The notes beneath the pieces were generated by a model. The model saw only the letters and a program-made list of their open reading frames with translations. It did no database searches and was not told where the DNA came from. DNA of 61,241 nt, taken from an uncultured Alphaproteobacteria bacterium. Its GTDB lineage: Bacteria > Pseudomonadota > Alphaproteobacteria > HIMB59. Both the position numbers and the translations under genes were made by a program. Position 1 is the stretch's first letter, and every line of letters starts with the position of its first letter. Below, in pieces: positions 50,621 through 60,162 of this stretch. The stretch lies in contig CACGPP010000007.1 of NCBI GenBank assembly GCA_902574995.1, positions 1 to 61,241 on the forward strand. Direction: 5' to 3'.

Positions 50621-51679
50621 ATGAAAACTCTTTTAACCTTGTTGTTATTTATTCCTAGTTTGAGTTGGGGTTTGACATTTAAAGATGGTAAACAGGCCAA
50701 TGATGACTTAACTGAGTCTATCTCTGAAAAATACACTCTTAGTAAAAAAAACTTTACCCTTCCTTTGGACGTTTCCTCAGGAGTGAGTGAATGGAGACTT
50801 AGCTCAAGAGTTTTAGGTTTAAAACATCAGATACAGATAGTTTCTAAAGATGAAGGACACCCTGTAAGAGATGGAAGTCTTAGTATTAGATTTGAAGTTA
50901 GACCAGGTGAATGCGGGGGTAAAGGTAAAATTAATGACTGTAATAGAAATAACGGAAAATCTGAAAGGGCTGAAATAGCTTCTATTAACGAATGGGGCAA
51001 AGGAGAGATGTGGTATGCTTGGTCAATTTATTTACAACCTGAATTTACAGAATTGCATCCAAGGTCAAGTCTTAAACTTCTGCAATTTCACAGTAAGCCT
51101 GATGATGTTTACCCTAACCAACACTTTAGCTTTGAGGCGAAAGATGGTTCATACACACCTTCTAATAATATTAATAAAGAAAAAGGCCTGTCTTTATCTA
51201 AGACAGATATGATTGGAAGATGGAATGACATATTAATGCACGTAAATTGGTCATACAAAAATGATGGTTACTATAAAATATGGGCAAATGGTGATTTGAT
51301 TTATGATTATAGTGGTAAAACATTATGGGATAAAAACATTAGAGCAAACTTTAAATTTGGAATTTATAGAAACTGGTTGGAACATACATGGGAAACGGGT
51401 TCTGATGGTGGCACTACGGTTGTTTACTTTGATGAGATTAGAATAGGCAAAACTAAAGATGAGGTTAACTCAAATCTTAGTCAGTTAGGTGAGCAAGAAT
51501 ATTTCTACAAAAAAAGTACAATGGAACTTCTTGATGAGGAAATTAAACTTATTGAAGAAAAGATTACAAAACTTAAAAAAGAAGTTGTTGAAAATTATGA
51601 CATAGAAAAATCAAAAAAAATTAATGATTTAAAGAAGAAATTAAGAAAACTAGAATATGAGAAGGCAAAAGAAAAATGA
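50621..51679 (+). CDS. Secreted polysaccharide lyase-like protein (heparin lyase I superfamily), with C-terminal coiled coil
   Basis: A signal peptide (MKTLLTLLLFIPSLSWG) is followed by a beta-jelly-roll protein with the Polysacc_lyase (PF14099-type) landmarks. These are DGSLSIRFEVRPGE, the central SERAEI (114-119), MWYAWSIYLQP, LLQFH, WNDILMHVNWS and YYKIWANGDLIYDYSGK. Such enzymes cut acidic polysaccharides outside the cytoplasm. The last ~55 residues form a charged coiled coil (EEIKLIEEKITKLKKEVVEN), absent from the paralogue. The next gene starts at ATGA on its stop. Confidence 0.82.
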   Translation: MKTLLTLLLFIPSLSWGLTFKDGKQANDDLTESISEKYTLSKKNFTLPLDVSSGVSEWRLSSRVLGLKHQIQIVSKDEGHPVRDGSLSIRFEVRPGECGGKGKINDCNRNNGKSERAEIASINEWGKGEMWYAWSIYLQPEFTELHPRSSLKLLQFHSKPDDVYPNQHFSFEAKDGSYTPSNNINKEKGLSLSKTDMIGRWNDILMHVNWSYKNDGYYKIWANGDLIYDYSGKTLWDKNIRANFKFGIYRNWLEHTWETGSDGGTTVVYFDEIRIGKTKDEVNSNLSQLGEQEYFYKKSTMELLDEEIKLIEEKITKLKKEVVENYDIEKSKKINDLKKKLRKLEYEKAKEK

Positions 51680-52611
51680 AAACCCTCTTAGCCCTATTGT
51701 TATTTATCCCTAGTTTCTGTTTGGGCTTAACATTTAAAAATGGAGAACAAGTTGGAAGTTACAAGGGTATTGGTTGGCCAACTATTGAAAAACATGGATT
51801 AGATGCTGGTAAAGATTGGAGTCAAAGCATCGATACTGAATTTTCAAGACTTGGTGAGTCATCACACAAATTTGAGTTTAGAGCACTTGATTGTAAAGAC
51901 TTTGATTGTGAAAGGGGAAAATTTAAGGGTTCTTATGGAAGAACTGAGGCTTATATCAATACAAAAGAAAAAGGTGAAAATTGGTATGCATGGTCGTTTT
52001 ATATAGATGACTCGAAATTAACATATACATCAGACCCAAATGATGAGCTTATTAACAATCATACTATTCAATTTGGACAAATGAAACTGTCTTATGAAAA
52101 TGAAGTTTTTCCACATTGCAGAGATAATGGTTCTGAAAATGTTTTTATATTTCAATATAAAAAAAAATTTAAAGGGTTAGCATTTTCTAGAGCGCATTGT
52201 ACAAAAAAGACTGTTGTAGAAACCCATGAGACTGCAACAGTAATTCCAGAAAATATTTTATTTAATCAATGGCATGATGTAATTATTCATGCAAATTGGG
52301 GCAATGATGGATTTCTAAAACTATATATAAATGGAGATTTAAAATATGTTGAAGAGGGATTTATAACTAATATTTATTCTTACAATGGTAAATCTTACGG
52401 ACCTTCTTTTCGATATGGTATATACCAAAATAATGCTCCTAAAGGTTTTAACGGTAAAATCACAGCTTGGTATGATGGAATTGCTAGAGCAAAAAAATGC
52501 ACAGATAAAAACTTTTCTGAATTGTTAAATGACTTAGGGTACTCATGTGACTCTATCGCAGACTATGATAATCAGGTTATAAAACCTACTTTTATCCAAT
52601 ATAAAGATTGA
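51676..52611 (+). CDS. Secreted polysaccharide lyase-like protein, paralogue
   Basis: The signal peptide MKTLLALLLFIPSFCLG and first mature residues (LTFKNGEQ) nearly copy those of the upstream gene, so the pair arose by tandem duplication. It keeps SHKFEFRALD, YGRTEAYI (88-95, in place of SERAEI), NWYAWSFYID, TIQFGQMK, WHDVIIHANWG and FLKLYINGDLKYVEEG. Four extra Cys (CKDFDC, HCRDNG, HCTKK) suggest disulfides. It lacks the coiled coil. Overlap with the first lyase is four bases. Confidence 0.8.
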   Translation: MKTLLALLLFIPSFCLGLTFKNGEQVGSYKGIGWPTIEKHGLDAGKDWSQSIDTEFSRLGESSHKFEFRALDCKDFDCERGKFKGSYGRTEAYINTKEKGENWYAWSFYIDDSKLTYTSDPNDELINNHTIQFGQMKLSYENEVFPHCRDNGSENVFIFQYKKKFKGLAFSRAHCTKKTVVETHETATVIPENILFNQWHDVIIHANWGNDGFLKLYINGDLKYVEEGFITNIYSYNGKSYGPSFRYGIYQNNAPKGFNGKITAWYDGIARAKKCTDKNFSELLNDLGYSCDSIADYDNQVIKPTFIQYKD

Positions 52612-52652
52612 TAAAACTAGCAAGAACTATGGAGTAGGTTTATATTAGAAAG

Positions 52653-52889
52653 ATGACAACTTTATCTAGCTCTATTTTTTACATACTAACAGGATGGACT
52701 TGTGCAATAAATATATACAAATTTTTTTACCAAAAAAAATTAAAGGACTCTCAAAAACAAGACGGGCAAAATGTAGCTCAGCTTAATGAAATGAAATCAC
52801 ATTTTAAAAAGGCAGATAAACTAGGTAAGATTTTTTTAACACTTTGGTGTTTATCTGCAGTATGGTTTTTCTATAATTTAAATGCGTAA
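52653..52889 (+). CDS. Small hypothetical membrane protein, 78 aa
   Basis: Not recognised. Two hydrophobic segments (SSSIFYILTGWTCAINIYKFF and IFLTLWCLSAVWFFYNL) flank a polar Lys/Gln-rich middle (KKLKDSQKQDGQNVAQLNEM). It follows the lyase pair by 41 bases and precedes a DUF4177-like gene by 11. Confidence 0.6.
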   Translation: MTTLSSSIFYILTGWTCAINIYKFFYQKKLKDSQKQDGQNVAQLNEMKSHFKKADKLGKIFLTLWCLSAVWFFYNLNA

Positions 52890-52900
52890 GTTATAAAGAA

Positions 52901-53116
52901 ATGATTAACCCAACTTTCGATAAAAAAGAACATTCAAAGTGGGAGTATAGAATTTATACCCAATATTTAGATGATGAAGAATTAAAGTCAGAAAATGACT
53001 GGCTTAATAAAGGTGGAAAAGAAGGTTGGGAGTTGGTCAATGTAATTAAGGATAAATCTGATATCCCTTCAAAACACAAAATGATTTATTATTTTAAGAG
53101 AGAAAAAATATCTTAA
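52901..53116 (+). CDS. DUF4177-like small protein
   Basis: The 71-residue protein matches the DUF4177 pattern: KWEYRIYTQYL at the start, an alpha segment DWLNKGGKEGWELVNVI and YYFKRE at the end. The family is a small alpha/beta fold of unknown role that is widespread in bacteria. Confidence 0.75.
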   Translation: MINPTFDKKEHSKWEYRIYTQYLDDEELKSENDWLNKGGKEGWELVNVIKDKSDIPSKHKMIYYFKREKIS

Positions 53117-53143
53117 GTATTTCTATAATAGGTATTTAATTCA

Positions 53144-53224
53144 ATGAATGAATATAGATATTTAATATTTGGAATAGTTATAATTGTTATAACTTATATA
53201 TTGTATTTAGGTTTGACTAGTTAA
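53144..53224 (+). CDS. 26-aa single-helix membrane microprotein
   Basis: A 26-codon frame reads MNEYRYLIFGIVIIVITYIL then YLGLTS, one membrane helix with a short charged N-terminus. Its stop TAA shares a base with the ATG of the thioesterase gene (TAATG), the same coupling used by bona fide pairs in this genome. Too short to test by composition, so moderate to low confidence. Confidence 0.45.
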   Translation: MNEYRYLIFGIVIIVITYILYLGLTS

Positions 53225-53622
53225 TGTTCCAATACAACTTCAAAATATATTATGAAGACACAGACTCTGGTGGAGTTGTATATTACGCAAATTATTTAAA
53301 ATTTATTGAAAGAGCCCGCACTGAAATCATCAATGAGTTGGGATTTACACTTAATTCTTTATTGAAAGATCATGATCGACTTTTTTTAGTAAAAAAGATC
53401 GAATGTGATTATATTGAGTCATGCAAACTAGAGGATCAATTAACTGTTAAAAGCAATATTTTGTCTCTTAAAAATGCATCATTTGAGCTCGAACAAAATA
53501 TTTACAAACAAAATAATATTATTTTTAAATCAAAAATTTTGATGGTTTGCGTCAATTCTCAAGGAGCTCCAAGTAAAATACCAGATGACCTTCAACGATT
53601 AATGAAAAACAAAGATGGATAA
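53224..53622 (+). CDS. ybgC: Acyl-CoA thioesterase, YbgC/4HBT family
   Basis: The 132-residue hot-dog-fold enzyme has the active-site pattern YYEDTDSGGVVYYANYLKFIERART, with the catalytic Asp in DTDSGG. YbgC proteins hydrolyse acyl-CoA. In most proteobacteria ybgC heads the tol-pal cluster, but tol-pal is not here. Instead it overlaps the acetoacetyl-CoA synthetase gene by eight bases. Confidence 0.9.
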   Translation: MFQYNFKIYYEDTDSGGVVYYANYLKFIERARTEIINELGFTLNSLLKDHDRLFLVKKIECDYIESCKLEDQLTVKSNILSLKNASFELEQNIYKQNNIIFKSKILMVCVNSQGAPSKIPDDLQRLMKNKDG

Positions 53623-55531
53623 GTTATTTGAGCCAAGTAGAAAATTTATTAAAACTACTAACCTTTATAAATTTCAGACATATTTAGAACAAAAATTTTC
53701 TAAGAAATTTTTAAATTATAACAAGCTTTGGTTATGGACTAATAAGAATCCTGGTGAGTTTTGGGAGTCTATAGTTGAGTATTTTAATATCGACCTTGAG
53801 AGGAAAAGATTTTTTAAAGCTTACAAAAAAAAATCTTTTTGGAATTCAATTTTTTTTGATAACAGTAATCTTAATTATTACGATTTAATTTCTAAAAATA
53901 ATTCATCAGATTTGGCCATTGAATTTATTGGAGAAAACAAATTCAGCGAAAAAATTATTTATAGTGATTTAAATAAAAGAATTAATGCATTAAGCAATTT
54001 TTTTAGAGATAAAGGCATTAAAAAAGGCGATGTAATTGTTGGATATCTGCCAAATATACCTGATACAGTAATAAGCTTCCTTTCTGCAGCAAAAATTGGT
54101 GCAGTTTGGTCTTCTTGCTCTGCTGACTTTGGAACACAAGCAGTGATTGACAGATTTTCCCAGCTTAAGCCTAAGCTTTTAATTGTTGCTGACTATTATT
54201 TTTATAACGGCAAGAAATTTCAATATTCAAAAAACTTAAAAACATTAAAAGCAAATTTAAATAATCCACTAATTTTAAAAACTAGTTATCCTTCAAATAA
54301 TAACACTTCTGAATTAAAAAAAATTTACAATCACAAAAAATATTTAAAACTAAATAAAAATATATCATTGAGCTTTAATCATCCGCTATATGTTTTATTT
54401 TCTAGTGGAACGACAGGGCTTCCCAAGTGTATTACGCACGGCCACGGAGGCTCACTCCTTCAACATTTAAAAGAACTAGCAATACACACAAATGTTACAT
54501 CTGAAGATAAAATGCTTTTCTTAACTACTTGCGGGTGGATGATGTGGAACTGGACAGTTTCAAACTTACTACTGGGTTCCTCAATCGTTCTTTATGATGG
54601 CTCCCCATTTTATCCAAATATAAATCGAGTTATCAATATTACAAAAGATACTAATTCAACAATGCTAGGTGCGGGAGCAAAAGTTTATGAAACTATCCAG
54701 AATAATTATAAATCAAATAAAAAAGATATTTTAAAAAAAATTAATTGTTTTATATCAACTGGCTCTCCTCTAAGCCCAGACACTTTTAAATTTATTAATA
54801 AAAGTTTAAATTCAAAATCTTTTATACATTCGGTGAGTGGCGGTACAGACATAGTTTCGTGTTTTATGTTAGGAATACCAACTTTACCTGTTTATTCAGG
54901 TGAAATTCAAGGACCAGGCTTGGGTATGGATATTGATGTTTTCAATGATAATGGCAAGCCAACCAAAAAGACAGGAGAACTAGTTTGCAAGACTCCTTTT
55001 CCCTCTAAGCCAATTTATTTTTGGAATGACAGAATGAATAATAAATATAAATCCGCATATTTTAAAAAATTTCCAAACATATGGTCTCATGGAGATTATG
55101 TGAAAAAAACAAAAAATGGAGGTTATGTAATTTTTGGAAGGTCAGATGCTACTTTAAATCCAGGTGGTGTTAGAATAGGAACAGGTGAAATATACAGTTG
55201 CTTACAAAAATTTCATTGGATTGAGGACTGTTTGGCAACAGGTTATTTGACTAAAAATGATGAAAAAATTGTGCTTTTTTTGAAATTGTTAAACACAAAA
55301 ATTAATGTTGATTTTAATACAATAGTGAAAAAACACCTCAAGACATCGCTTAGTCCAAGACATGTTCCTTGGAAAATATTTATAGTTAAAGACATTCCAA
55401 GAACAAAAAGTGGTAAAAACTCTGAAATACTTGTCAAAAAAATTATCAATAATGATAAAGTGCAGAACTTGGGATCGTTGGCAAATCCTGAGTCAATAAT
55501 TGAATACAGAAGGATAAATATTAATGAGTGA
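53615..55531 (+). CDS. Acetoacetyl-CoA synthetase
   Basis: The 638-residue adenylate-forming ligase has an ACAS N-terminal part (LWTNKNPGEFWESIVEYF), the A3 motif YVLFSSGTTGLPKCITHGHG, the family-typical TTCGWMMWNWTVSNLLLGSS, HGDYVKKTKNGGYVIFGRSD and the catalytic Lys in PRTKSGKNSEILVKK. It activates acetoacetate to acetoacetyl-CoA. With the overlapping thiolase downstream it gives a two-step route from acetoacetate to acetyl-CoA. Confidence 0.94.
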   Translation: MDKLFEPSRKFIKTTNLYKFQTYLEQKFSKKFLNYNKLWLWTNKNPGEFWESIVEYFNIDLERKRFFKAYKKKSFWNSIFFDNSNLNYYDLISKNNSSDLAIEFIGENKFSEKIIYSDLNKRINALSNFFRDKGIKKGDVIVGYLPNIPDTVISFLSAAKIGAVWSSCSADFGTQAVIDRFSQLKPKLLIVADYYFYNGKKFQYSKNLKTLKANLNNPLILKTSYPSNNNTSELKKIYNHKKYLKLNKNISLSFNHPLYVLFSSGTTGLPKCITHGHGGSLLQHLKELAIHTNVTSEDKMLFLTTCGWMMWNWTVSNLLLGSSIVLYDGSPFYPNINRVINITKDTNSTMLGAGAKVYETIQNNYKSNKKDILKKINCFISTGSPLSPDTFKFINKSLNSKSFIHSVSGGTDIVSCFMLGIPTLPVYSGEIQGPGLGMDIDVFNDNGKPTKKTGELVCKTPFPSKPIYFWNDRMNNKYKSAYFKKFPNIWSHGDYVKKTKNGGYVIFGRSDATLNPGGVRIGTGEIYSCLQKFHWIEDCLATGYLTKNDEKIVLFLKLLNTKINVDFNTIVKKHLKTSLSPRHVPWKIFIVKDIPRTKSGKNSEILVKKIINNDKVQNLGSLANPESIIEYRRININE

Positions 55532-56675
55532 TGTTTTCATAATCGATGCAGTTAGAACACCAATAGGAGCTTATCTAGGTAATTACAAAAAAACTGAATC
55601 AGTAGAATTAGGAACCTCTTGTCTCAAAGAATTATTTGATAGAAATAAAACAATCAATACTAAAGAAGTTGAAGGATTAATTTTAGGACAAGTATTAACT
55701 AGTGGACTAGGAATGAATACAGCAAGGCAAGTTGCACTAGGTTCCGGAATGCAACAGACATCCTTTGCTTATGTAGTAAATCAAGTTTGTGGAAGTGGTA
55801 TGAGAGCTACAATAGATGGTTCATCTAAAATTTATTCCGGCGAGTCAAATTTATTAATTGTTGGTGGTCAAGAAAGTATGTCCAGGGCACGCCACGCGTA
55901 TCTGAGTAGAACTGGAGAAAAAAAATTAGGAAACAATATCTTTATAGACACTTTAGTTAACGATGGCCTAACAGATGCTTTTTCAAAAGAACATATGGGC
56001 ATAACAGCTGAAAACGTTTCAAGAAAATATAATGTTACAAGACAAGACCAAGATCAATTTGCTTATCAGTCTTATCTAAAAACTTATAAGGCAATTAAAA
56101 ATAATTACTTCAAAAACGAATTGACAAAAACATCTCTTAAAGATGAAATTCGAAAAGACACGACTTTGCCAAAATTAAGCCAATTAAAAGCTGTTTTTAA
56201 AAAATCTGGAACAGTTACTGCTGGAAATGCCTCTTCATTAAATGATGGAGCTAGTTTTTTGGCTCTAGCTTCAGAAAAATATGTAACTTCTAACAAAGTT
56301 AAACCAATAGCAAAAGTACTATCTTGGGCGTCCTCAGCGGGCAATCCCGATTATATGGGTGTTACTCCAATTACAGCTATAAAGAAATTAATGAAGAAAA
56401 TGAGTGTAAATATTAACTATTTTAATTTGGTTGAGGTCAATGAGGCGTTTGCTGCAACTTCAGTTGCTGTCCAAAGATCTTTAAAGATTGATCCAAGTAA
56501 ATTAAATATTGCTGGGGGCGCTATTGCATTAGGACACCCCATTGGCTGTTCAGGTGCAAGAATTATTACAACCTTGTCTCATCAACTTAGAAGAACAAAA
56601 CAAAAGTTTGGTGTTGCAAGTATGTGTATCGGTGGTGGTCAAGGTCTAGCAATTGCTATTGAAAATTTAAAATAA
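55524..56675 (+). CDS. Acetyl-CoA acetyltransferase (thiolase)
   Basis: The 383-residue thiolase has the acyl-accepting Cys89 in VNQVCGSGMR, VNEAFAATSV, the catalytic His in GGAIALGHPIGCSGAR and the C-terminal Cys in ASMCIGGGQG. It splits acetoacetyl-CoA to two acetyl-CoA or runs in reverse. Eight-base overlap with the synthetase gene makes acetoacetate use the likely role. Confidence 0.95.
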   Translation: MSDVFIIDAVRTPIGAYLGNYKKTESVELGTSCLKELFDRNKTINTKEVEGLILGQVLTSGLGMNTARQVALGSGMQQTSFAYVVNQVCGSGMRATIDGSSKIYSGESNLLIVGGQESMSRARHAYLSRTGEKKLGNNIFIDTLVNDGLTDAFSKEHMGITAENVSRKYNVTRQDQDQFAYQSYLKTYKAIKNNYFKNELTKTSLKDEIRKDTTLPKLSQLKAVFKKSGTVTAGNASSLNDGASFLALASEKYVTSNKVKPIAKVLSWASSAGNPDYMGVTPITAIKKLMKKMSVNINYFNLVEVNEAFAATSVAVQRSLKIDPSKLNIAGGAIALGHPIGCSGARIITTLSHQLRRTKQKFGVASMCIGGGQGLAIAIENLK

Positions 56676-56684
56676 AAAATCTAA

Positions 56685-57575
56685 GTGAGTGTTTCTCTTA
56701 AAGCAGCGATATTTTTATGTTTTGCCTCCTTATTTTGGTCAGGCAATTTTATAGTAGGAAGATTATCTTCAGTCGAGGATTTAGTATCACCCTTATCGTT
56801 ATCTTTTTATAGGTGGGTAATAGCTTTAATTATTTTAACTCCCTTTTGTTTAAAAAATGCTTTAGTTGACTTACCCCTTTTAAAAAAACAACCAGGAATG
56901 GTTTTTTTGATCATTTTAACTGGTCCAACACTTTTTAACACATTAACTTATATTGGTCTAACAGCGACAACTGTTATTAATTCTTTATTAGTTATTTCGA
57001 CAACCCCCATGTTGATAATCCTTCTAAACAAATTGATTTATAAAAACCAAACAAACTTGTTTCAAATGTTAGGTGTCATTTTATCTCTTATTGGTGTTAG
57101 CTATGTTATAACAAAAGGTAACTATCAAAATATATTTGATTCAAAATTTTACTCTGGAGATTTATTCATTCTACTTGCTGTTATATCTTGGGCATTGTAT
57201 TCAATATTTCTAAAAAAAAATGAAACAGGTGTTTCAGGATTTAGTTTTTTATATTTATCATTTGTATTTACAGTAATCTTACTCTTACCTGTTTATTTAT
57301 ATGACGTTATAATCCAAAACAATTTCATAATATTTGACCACAAAACCTTATTAGTAATTGGCTATACCGGAACTTTTCCTAGCATCTTGTCATATATTTG
57401 TTGGAATACTGGAGTGGCTTTAATTGGCCCAAATAAATCAGGCCCTTTTCTCCACTTAATGCCTATTTTTGGCGGGATTCTTGCATATTTAGTCTTTCAA
57501 GAAACACTTCAGGGTTATCATTACGCTGGAATTTTATCTGTGATTGTTGGTATAATGATAGCTAATAAAAAATAA
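56685..57575 (+). CDS. EamA-family (DMT) transporter
   Basis: The 296-residue protein has ten membrane helices in two EamA repeats (SLFWSGNFIVGRLSS and LAVISWALYSIFLKK). DMT members export amino acids, nucleobases or other metabolites; the substrate cannot be read. The start is GTG at 56685, nine bases after the thiolase, so it belongs to the same run. Confidence 0.9.
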   Translation: MSVSLKAAIFLCFASLFWSGNFIVGRLSSVEDLVSPLSLSFYRWVIALIILTPFCLKNALVDLPLLKKQPGMVFLIILTGPTLFNTLTYIGLTATTVINSLLVISTTPMLIILLNKLIYKNQTNLFQMLGVILSLIGVSYVITKGNYQNIFDSKFYSGDLFILLAVISWALYSIFLKKNETGVSGFSFLYLSFVFTVILLLPVYLYDVIIQNNFIIFDHKTLLVIGYTGTFPSILSYICWNTGVALIGPNKSGPFLHLMPIFGGILAYLVFQETLQGYHYAGILSVIVGIMIANKK

Positions 57576-57608
57576 TTAATTATTTCTTAATTTAGGAGGG
57601 GAATATTT

Positions 57609-58736
57609 ATGGCAAAAAAGAAGTCTAATAATAAGACCATGAAAAGAAGAAATTTCCTTAAAGGTGCAGGTGCTGCAGCACTGGGTGCCGCAGCAGTTTC
57701 TTCATTTCCAGCACCGGCAATATCAGGTGGACACATGGAATGGATTGCATGTTCTGCTTTTGGTAAAGCAGGAGGTCTTGGTAAAGCAATAGATAGATTT
57801 GCAAGTTATGTTAACAATGCTTCTGATAAATTAAAAATTACTGTTTATCATGGTGGCGAATTAGTACCACCTCTTGAGTCATTGGACGCAGTAAGATCTG
57901 GTGCTGCACAAATGGCTTACGGCGCAGGTTACTATTGGACAAACATTAGTATGGCACCATCATTTTCTGCAGCTTTACCTTTTGGTTTAACAGCTCAAGA
58001 ACAAAATGCATGGTGTTACTATGGTGGAGGAATTGAAGCAGCAGATAAAGCTTATAATGCTATCGGTGTAAAATTTCTTCCAATGGGTAATACTGGTAAC
58101 CAGATGGGGGGTTGGTTTAATAAAGAAATTAATTCTCTAGCAGACTTTGAAGGTCTAAAAATCAGAATGCCTGGTCTTGGTGGAGAGGTATTAAAATCTT
58201 TTGGCGCTAATACAGTTCTTTTGGCTGGAGCGGATGTGCTTCCATCACTTGCATCAGGTGCGATTGATGCAACAGAATGGATTGGTCCTGCTGCTGACTT
58301 AGGTAAAGGATTACACCAAGCAGCTAAGTATTACTATAACCCAGGATGGCATGAACCAGCAACTATCTTAGATTGTTCAATAGATATGTTTGAGTGGGAA
58401 AAACTTGATGACGCAACTAAAGAGCTAGTCACAATTGCAACTAAGGCAGTTAACATGGAAGTTCTATCTATGTTCCAAGCTGCAAACGATAGTTCGTATC
58501 AAAAACTTATTAATGAGCATGGTGTTCAAATGAGACAATTGCCAGATCCAGTTATGAATGCATTGGGTCAAAGAGCAGGAGAGGTTTGTAGCTCAATAGC
58601 AGCGGAAGACCCTGTTTCTCAGGCTCTTTTCTCACATATTGTTGAATTTAGATCATCAATTCTGAGATGGACAAATACATCTGAAAAAGAGTACATGAGA
58701 GTAAGAAGCCTTCCATTTACTTATCCATCAGCATAA
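57609..58736 (+). CDS. TRAP transporter solute receptor, DctP family, Tat-exported
   Basis: A twin-arginine signal (KRRNFLKGAGAAALG, Arg13-Arg14) leads a 375-residue periplasmic receptor with the DctP-type features GGELVPPLESLDAVRSGAAQ, NKEINSLADFEGLKIRMPG and GAIDATEWIGPAADL. The Arg in LKIRMPGLGG is the expected carboxylate anchor. The relatives bind organic acids such as 2-oxo acids or lactate. A strong AGGAGGGG Shine-Dalgarno precedes ATG. The partners dctQ and dctM face it from the other side. Confidence 0.93.
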   Translation: MAKKKSNNKTMKRRNFLKGAGAAALGAAAVSSFPAPAISGGHMEWIACSAFGKAGGLGKAIDRFASYVNNASDKLKITVYHGGELVPPLESLDAVRSGAAQMAYGAGYYWTNISMAPSFSAALPFGLTAQEQNAWCYYGGGIEAADKAYNAIGVKFLPMGNTGNQMGGWFNKEINSLADFEGLKIRMPGLGGEVLKSFGANTVLLAGADVLPSLASGAIDATEWIGPAADLGKGLHQAAKYYYNPGWHEPATILDCSIDMFEWEKLDDATKELVTIATKAVNMEVLSMFQAANDSSYQKLINEHGVQMRQLPDPVMNALGQRAGEVCSSIAAEDPVSQALFSHIVEFRSSILRWTNTSEKEYMRVRSLPFTYPSA

Positions 58737-58749
58737 ATTCAAAATTAAA

Positions 58750-58778
58750 ATCATCCCCGATACCTATTCGGGGATGAT
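58750..58778 (-). terminator. Hairpin terminator between the TRAP receptor and dctM
   Basis: ATCATCCCCGA (58750-58760) pairs perfectly with TCGGGGATGAT (58768-58778) around TACCTAT. The minus side continues with a T/A-rich tract (TTTAATTTT). It separates two converging transcripts and may stop both. Confidence 0.85.
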
Positions 58779-58785
58779 CTATCTA

Positions 58786-60162
58786 TCAGAACATTTTATT
58801 TGGCAACCAGGTTGCTATTTCAGGATAAAAACCAACAATTAATATAGCTAATACCTGAATTCCAATGAAGGGAATTACTCCTCTGTACATGTTTCTAGTT
58901 TTAATGCTACTTGGGGCCACTCCTCTTAAAAAAAATAAAGAAAATCCAAAAGGAGGTGTTAAAAAACTAGTTTGTAAATTCAGTGAAATAAGAATACCTA
59001 ACCATAATGGGTCTGCCCCGTTTGCAATTAATATTGGACCAACTAATGGAACGATGACGAAAATTATTTCGATATAGTCTAGGAAAAAACCTAATAGAAA
59101 AATTACTATCATTACTAAAATGAGTGCTGCGTAAAGCCCACCAGGTAGAGTTCCAAGAAAATGCTCTATCATTTCATCACCACCAAAACCACGAAACACA
59201 AGAGAAAACATTGAGGCACCAATTAAAATTACAAATACAAATGAACTAAGTTTTACAGTTCCTAAAGCTGTCTCTTTAATATTCTTGAAATTTAATTCAC
59301 CCTTTAACAGTGCAATTATCGCAGCTCCAACAGCTCCAACTGATGCAGACTCTGTGGGGGTAGCTATTCCAAATAAAATTGAGCCTAAAACTAGCACAAT
59401 AAGAGTTATGGGAGGCACGACTGATTTAGCAGCTTCAATGTATATCTCAGTTCTTGACTTGGTAGTCTCAACAGGCGGACAACTTAATGGGTTTATTCTA
59501 GCGTAAAAGAAAATAAAAATTATAAATAAGACTACTAACATCAATCCAGGTAGAATTGCACCAGCAAATAAATCAATTGCTGTAACCGGGTCTGGAGCTA
59601 AATTACCAACTAACATCGCTGCTTCTTCATTTGCGCCTTGTAAAATTGTTGCCAGTAAAACTAAAACAATTGAGGGAGGTATTATTTGTCCTAATGTGCC
59701 AGCGGCACAAATTGTGCCTGTGGCTATTTTTTGATCATAGCCAGCTTTCATCATTGAAGGTAAAGATAACATTCCCATTGTAACAACTGTTGCACCAACG
59801 ATGCCTGTTGATGCAGCTAACAACATACCCACTATTACAACCCCTATTCCAAGACCTCCTTTAGTAGTCCCAAAAAGTTCTCCAATTGAATGTAATAGTC
59901 CGGCTGCAATTTTTGTTTTTTCTAGCATTATTCCCATAAAAATGAATAGGGGCACAGCCACAAGGGGCTCATTAATCATTGTTCCAAAAATGCGTTGAGG
60001 AAAAAATCCTAGCATTCTGAAATTAAATATTTCCAAAGCATCTCCTAAAAATCCAAACAGAAGAGCTGTTCCAGCGAGTGTAAAAGCAACGGGAAAACCG
60101 AAAAGTAATAACCCCAATGTTGTTACAAACATTACAATTGCTAAAATTTCAGGACTAATCAT
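58786..60162 (-). CDS. TRAP transporter large permease DctM
   Basis: The 458-residue polytopic protein has GFPVAFTLAGTALLFG, PLFIFMGIMLEKTKIAAGLL, GATVVTMGMLSLPSM, AAGTLGQIIPPSIVLVLL and LNLQTSFLTPPFGFSLFFL, the hallmarks of the large TRAP subunit, which moves solute with Na+. The start overlaps dctQ by four bases (ATGA). The receptor gene converges with it. Confidence 0.95.
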   Translation of the reverse strand: MISPEILAIVMFVTTLGLLLFGFPVAFTLAGTALLFGFLGDALEIFNFRMLGFFPQRIFGTMINEPLVAVPLFIFMGIMLEKTKIAAGLLHSIGELFGTTKGGLGIGVVIVGMLLAASTGIVGATVVTMGMLSLPSMMKAGYDQKIATGTICAAGTLGQIIPPSIVLVLLATILQGANEEAAMLVGNLAPDPVTAIDLFAGAILPGLMLVVLFIIFIFFYARINPLSCPPVETTKSRTEIYIEAAKSVVPPITLIVLVLGSILFGIATPTESASVGAVGAAIIALLKGELNFKNIKETALGTVKLSSFVFVILIGASMFSLVFRGFGGDEMIEHFLGTLPGGLYAALILVMIVIFLLGFFLDYIEIIFVIVPLVGPILIANGADPLWLGILISLNLQTSFLTPPFGFSLFFLRGVAPSSIKTRNMYRGVIPFIGIQVLAILIVGFYPEIATWLPNKMF

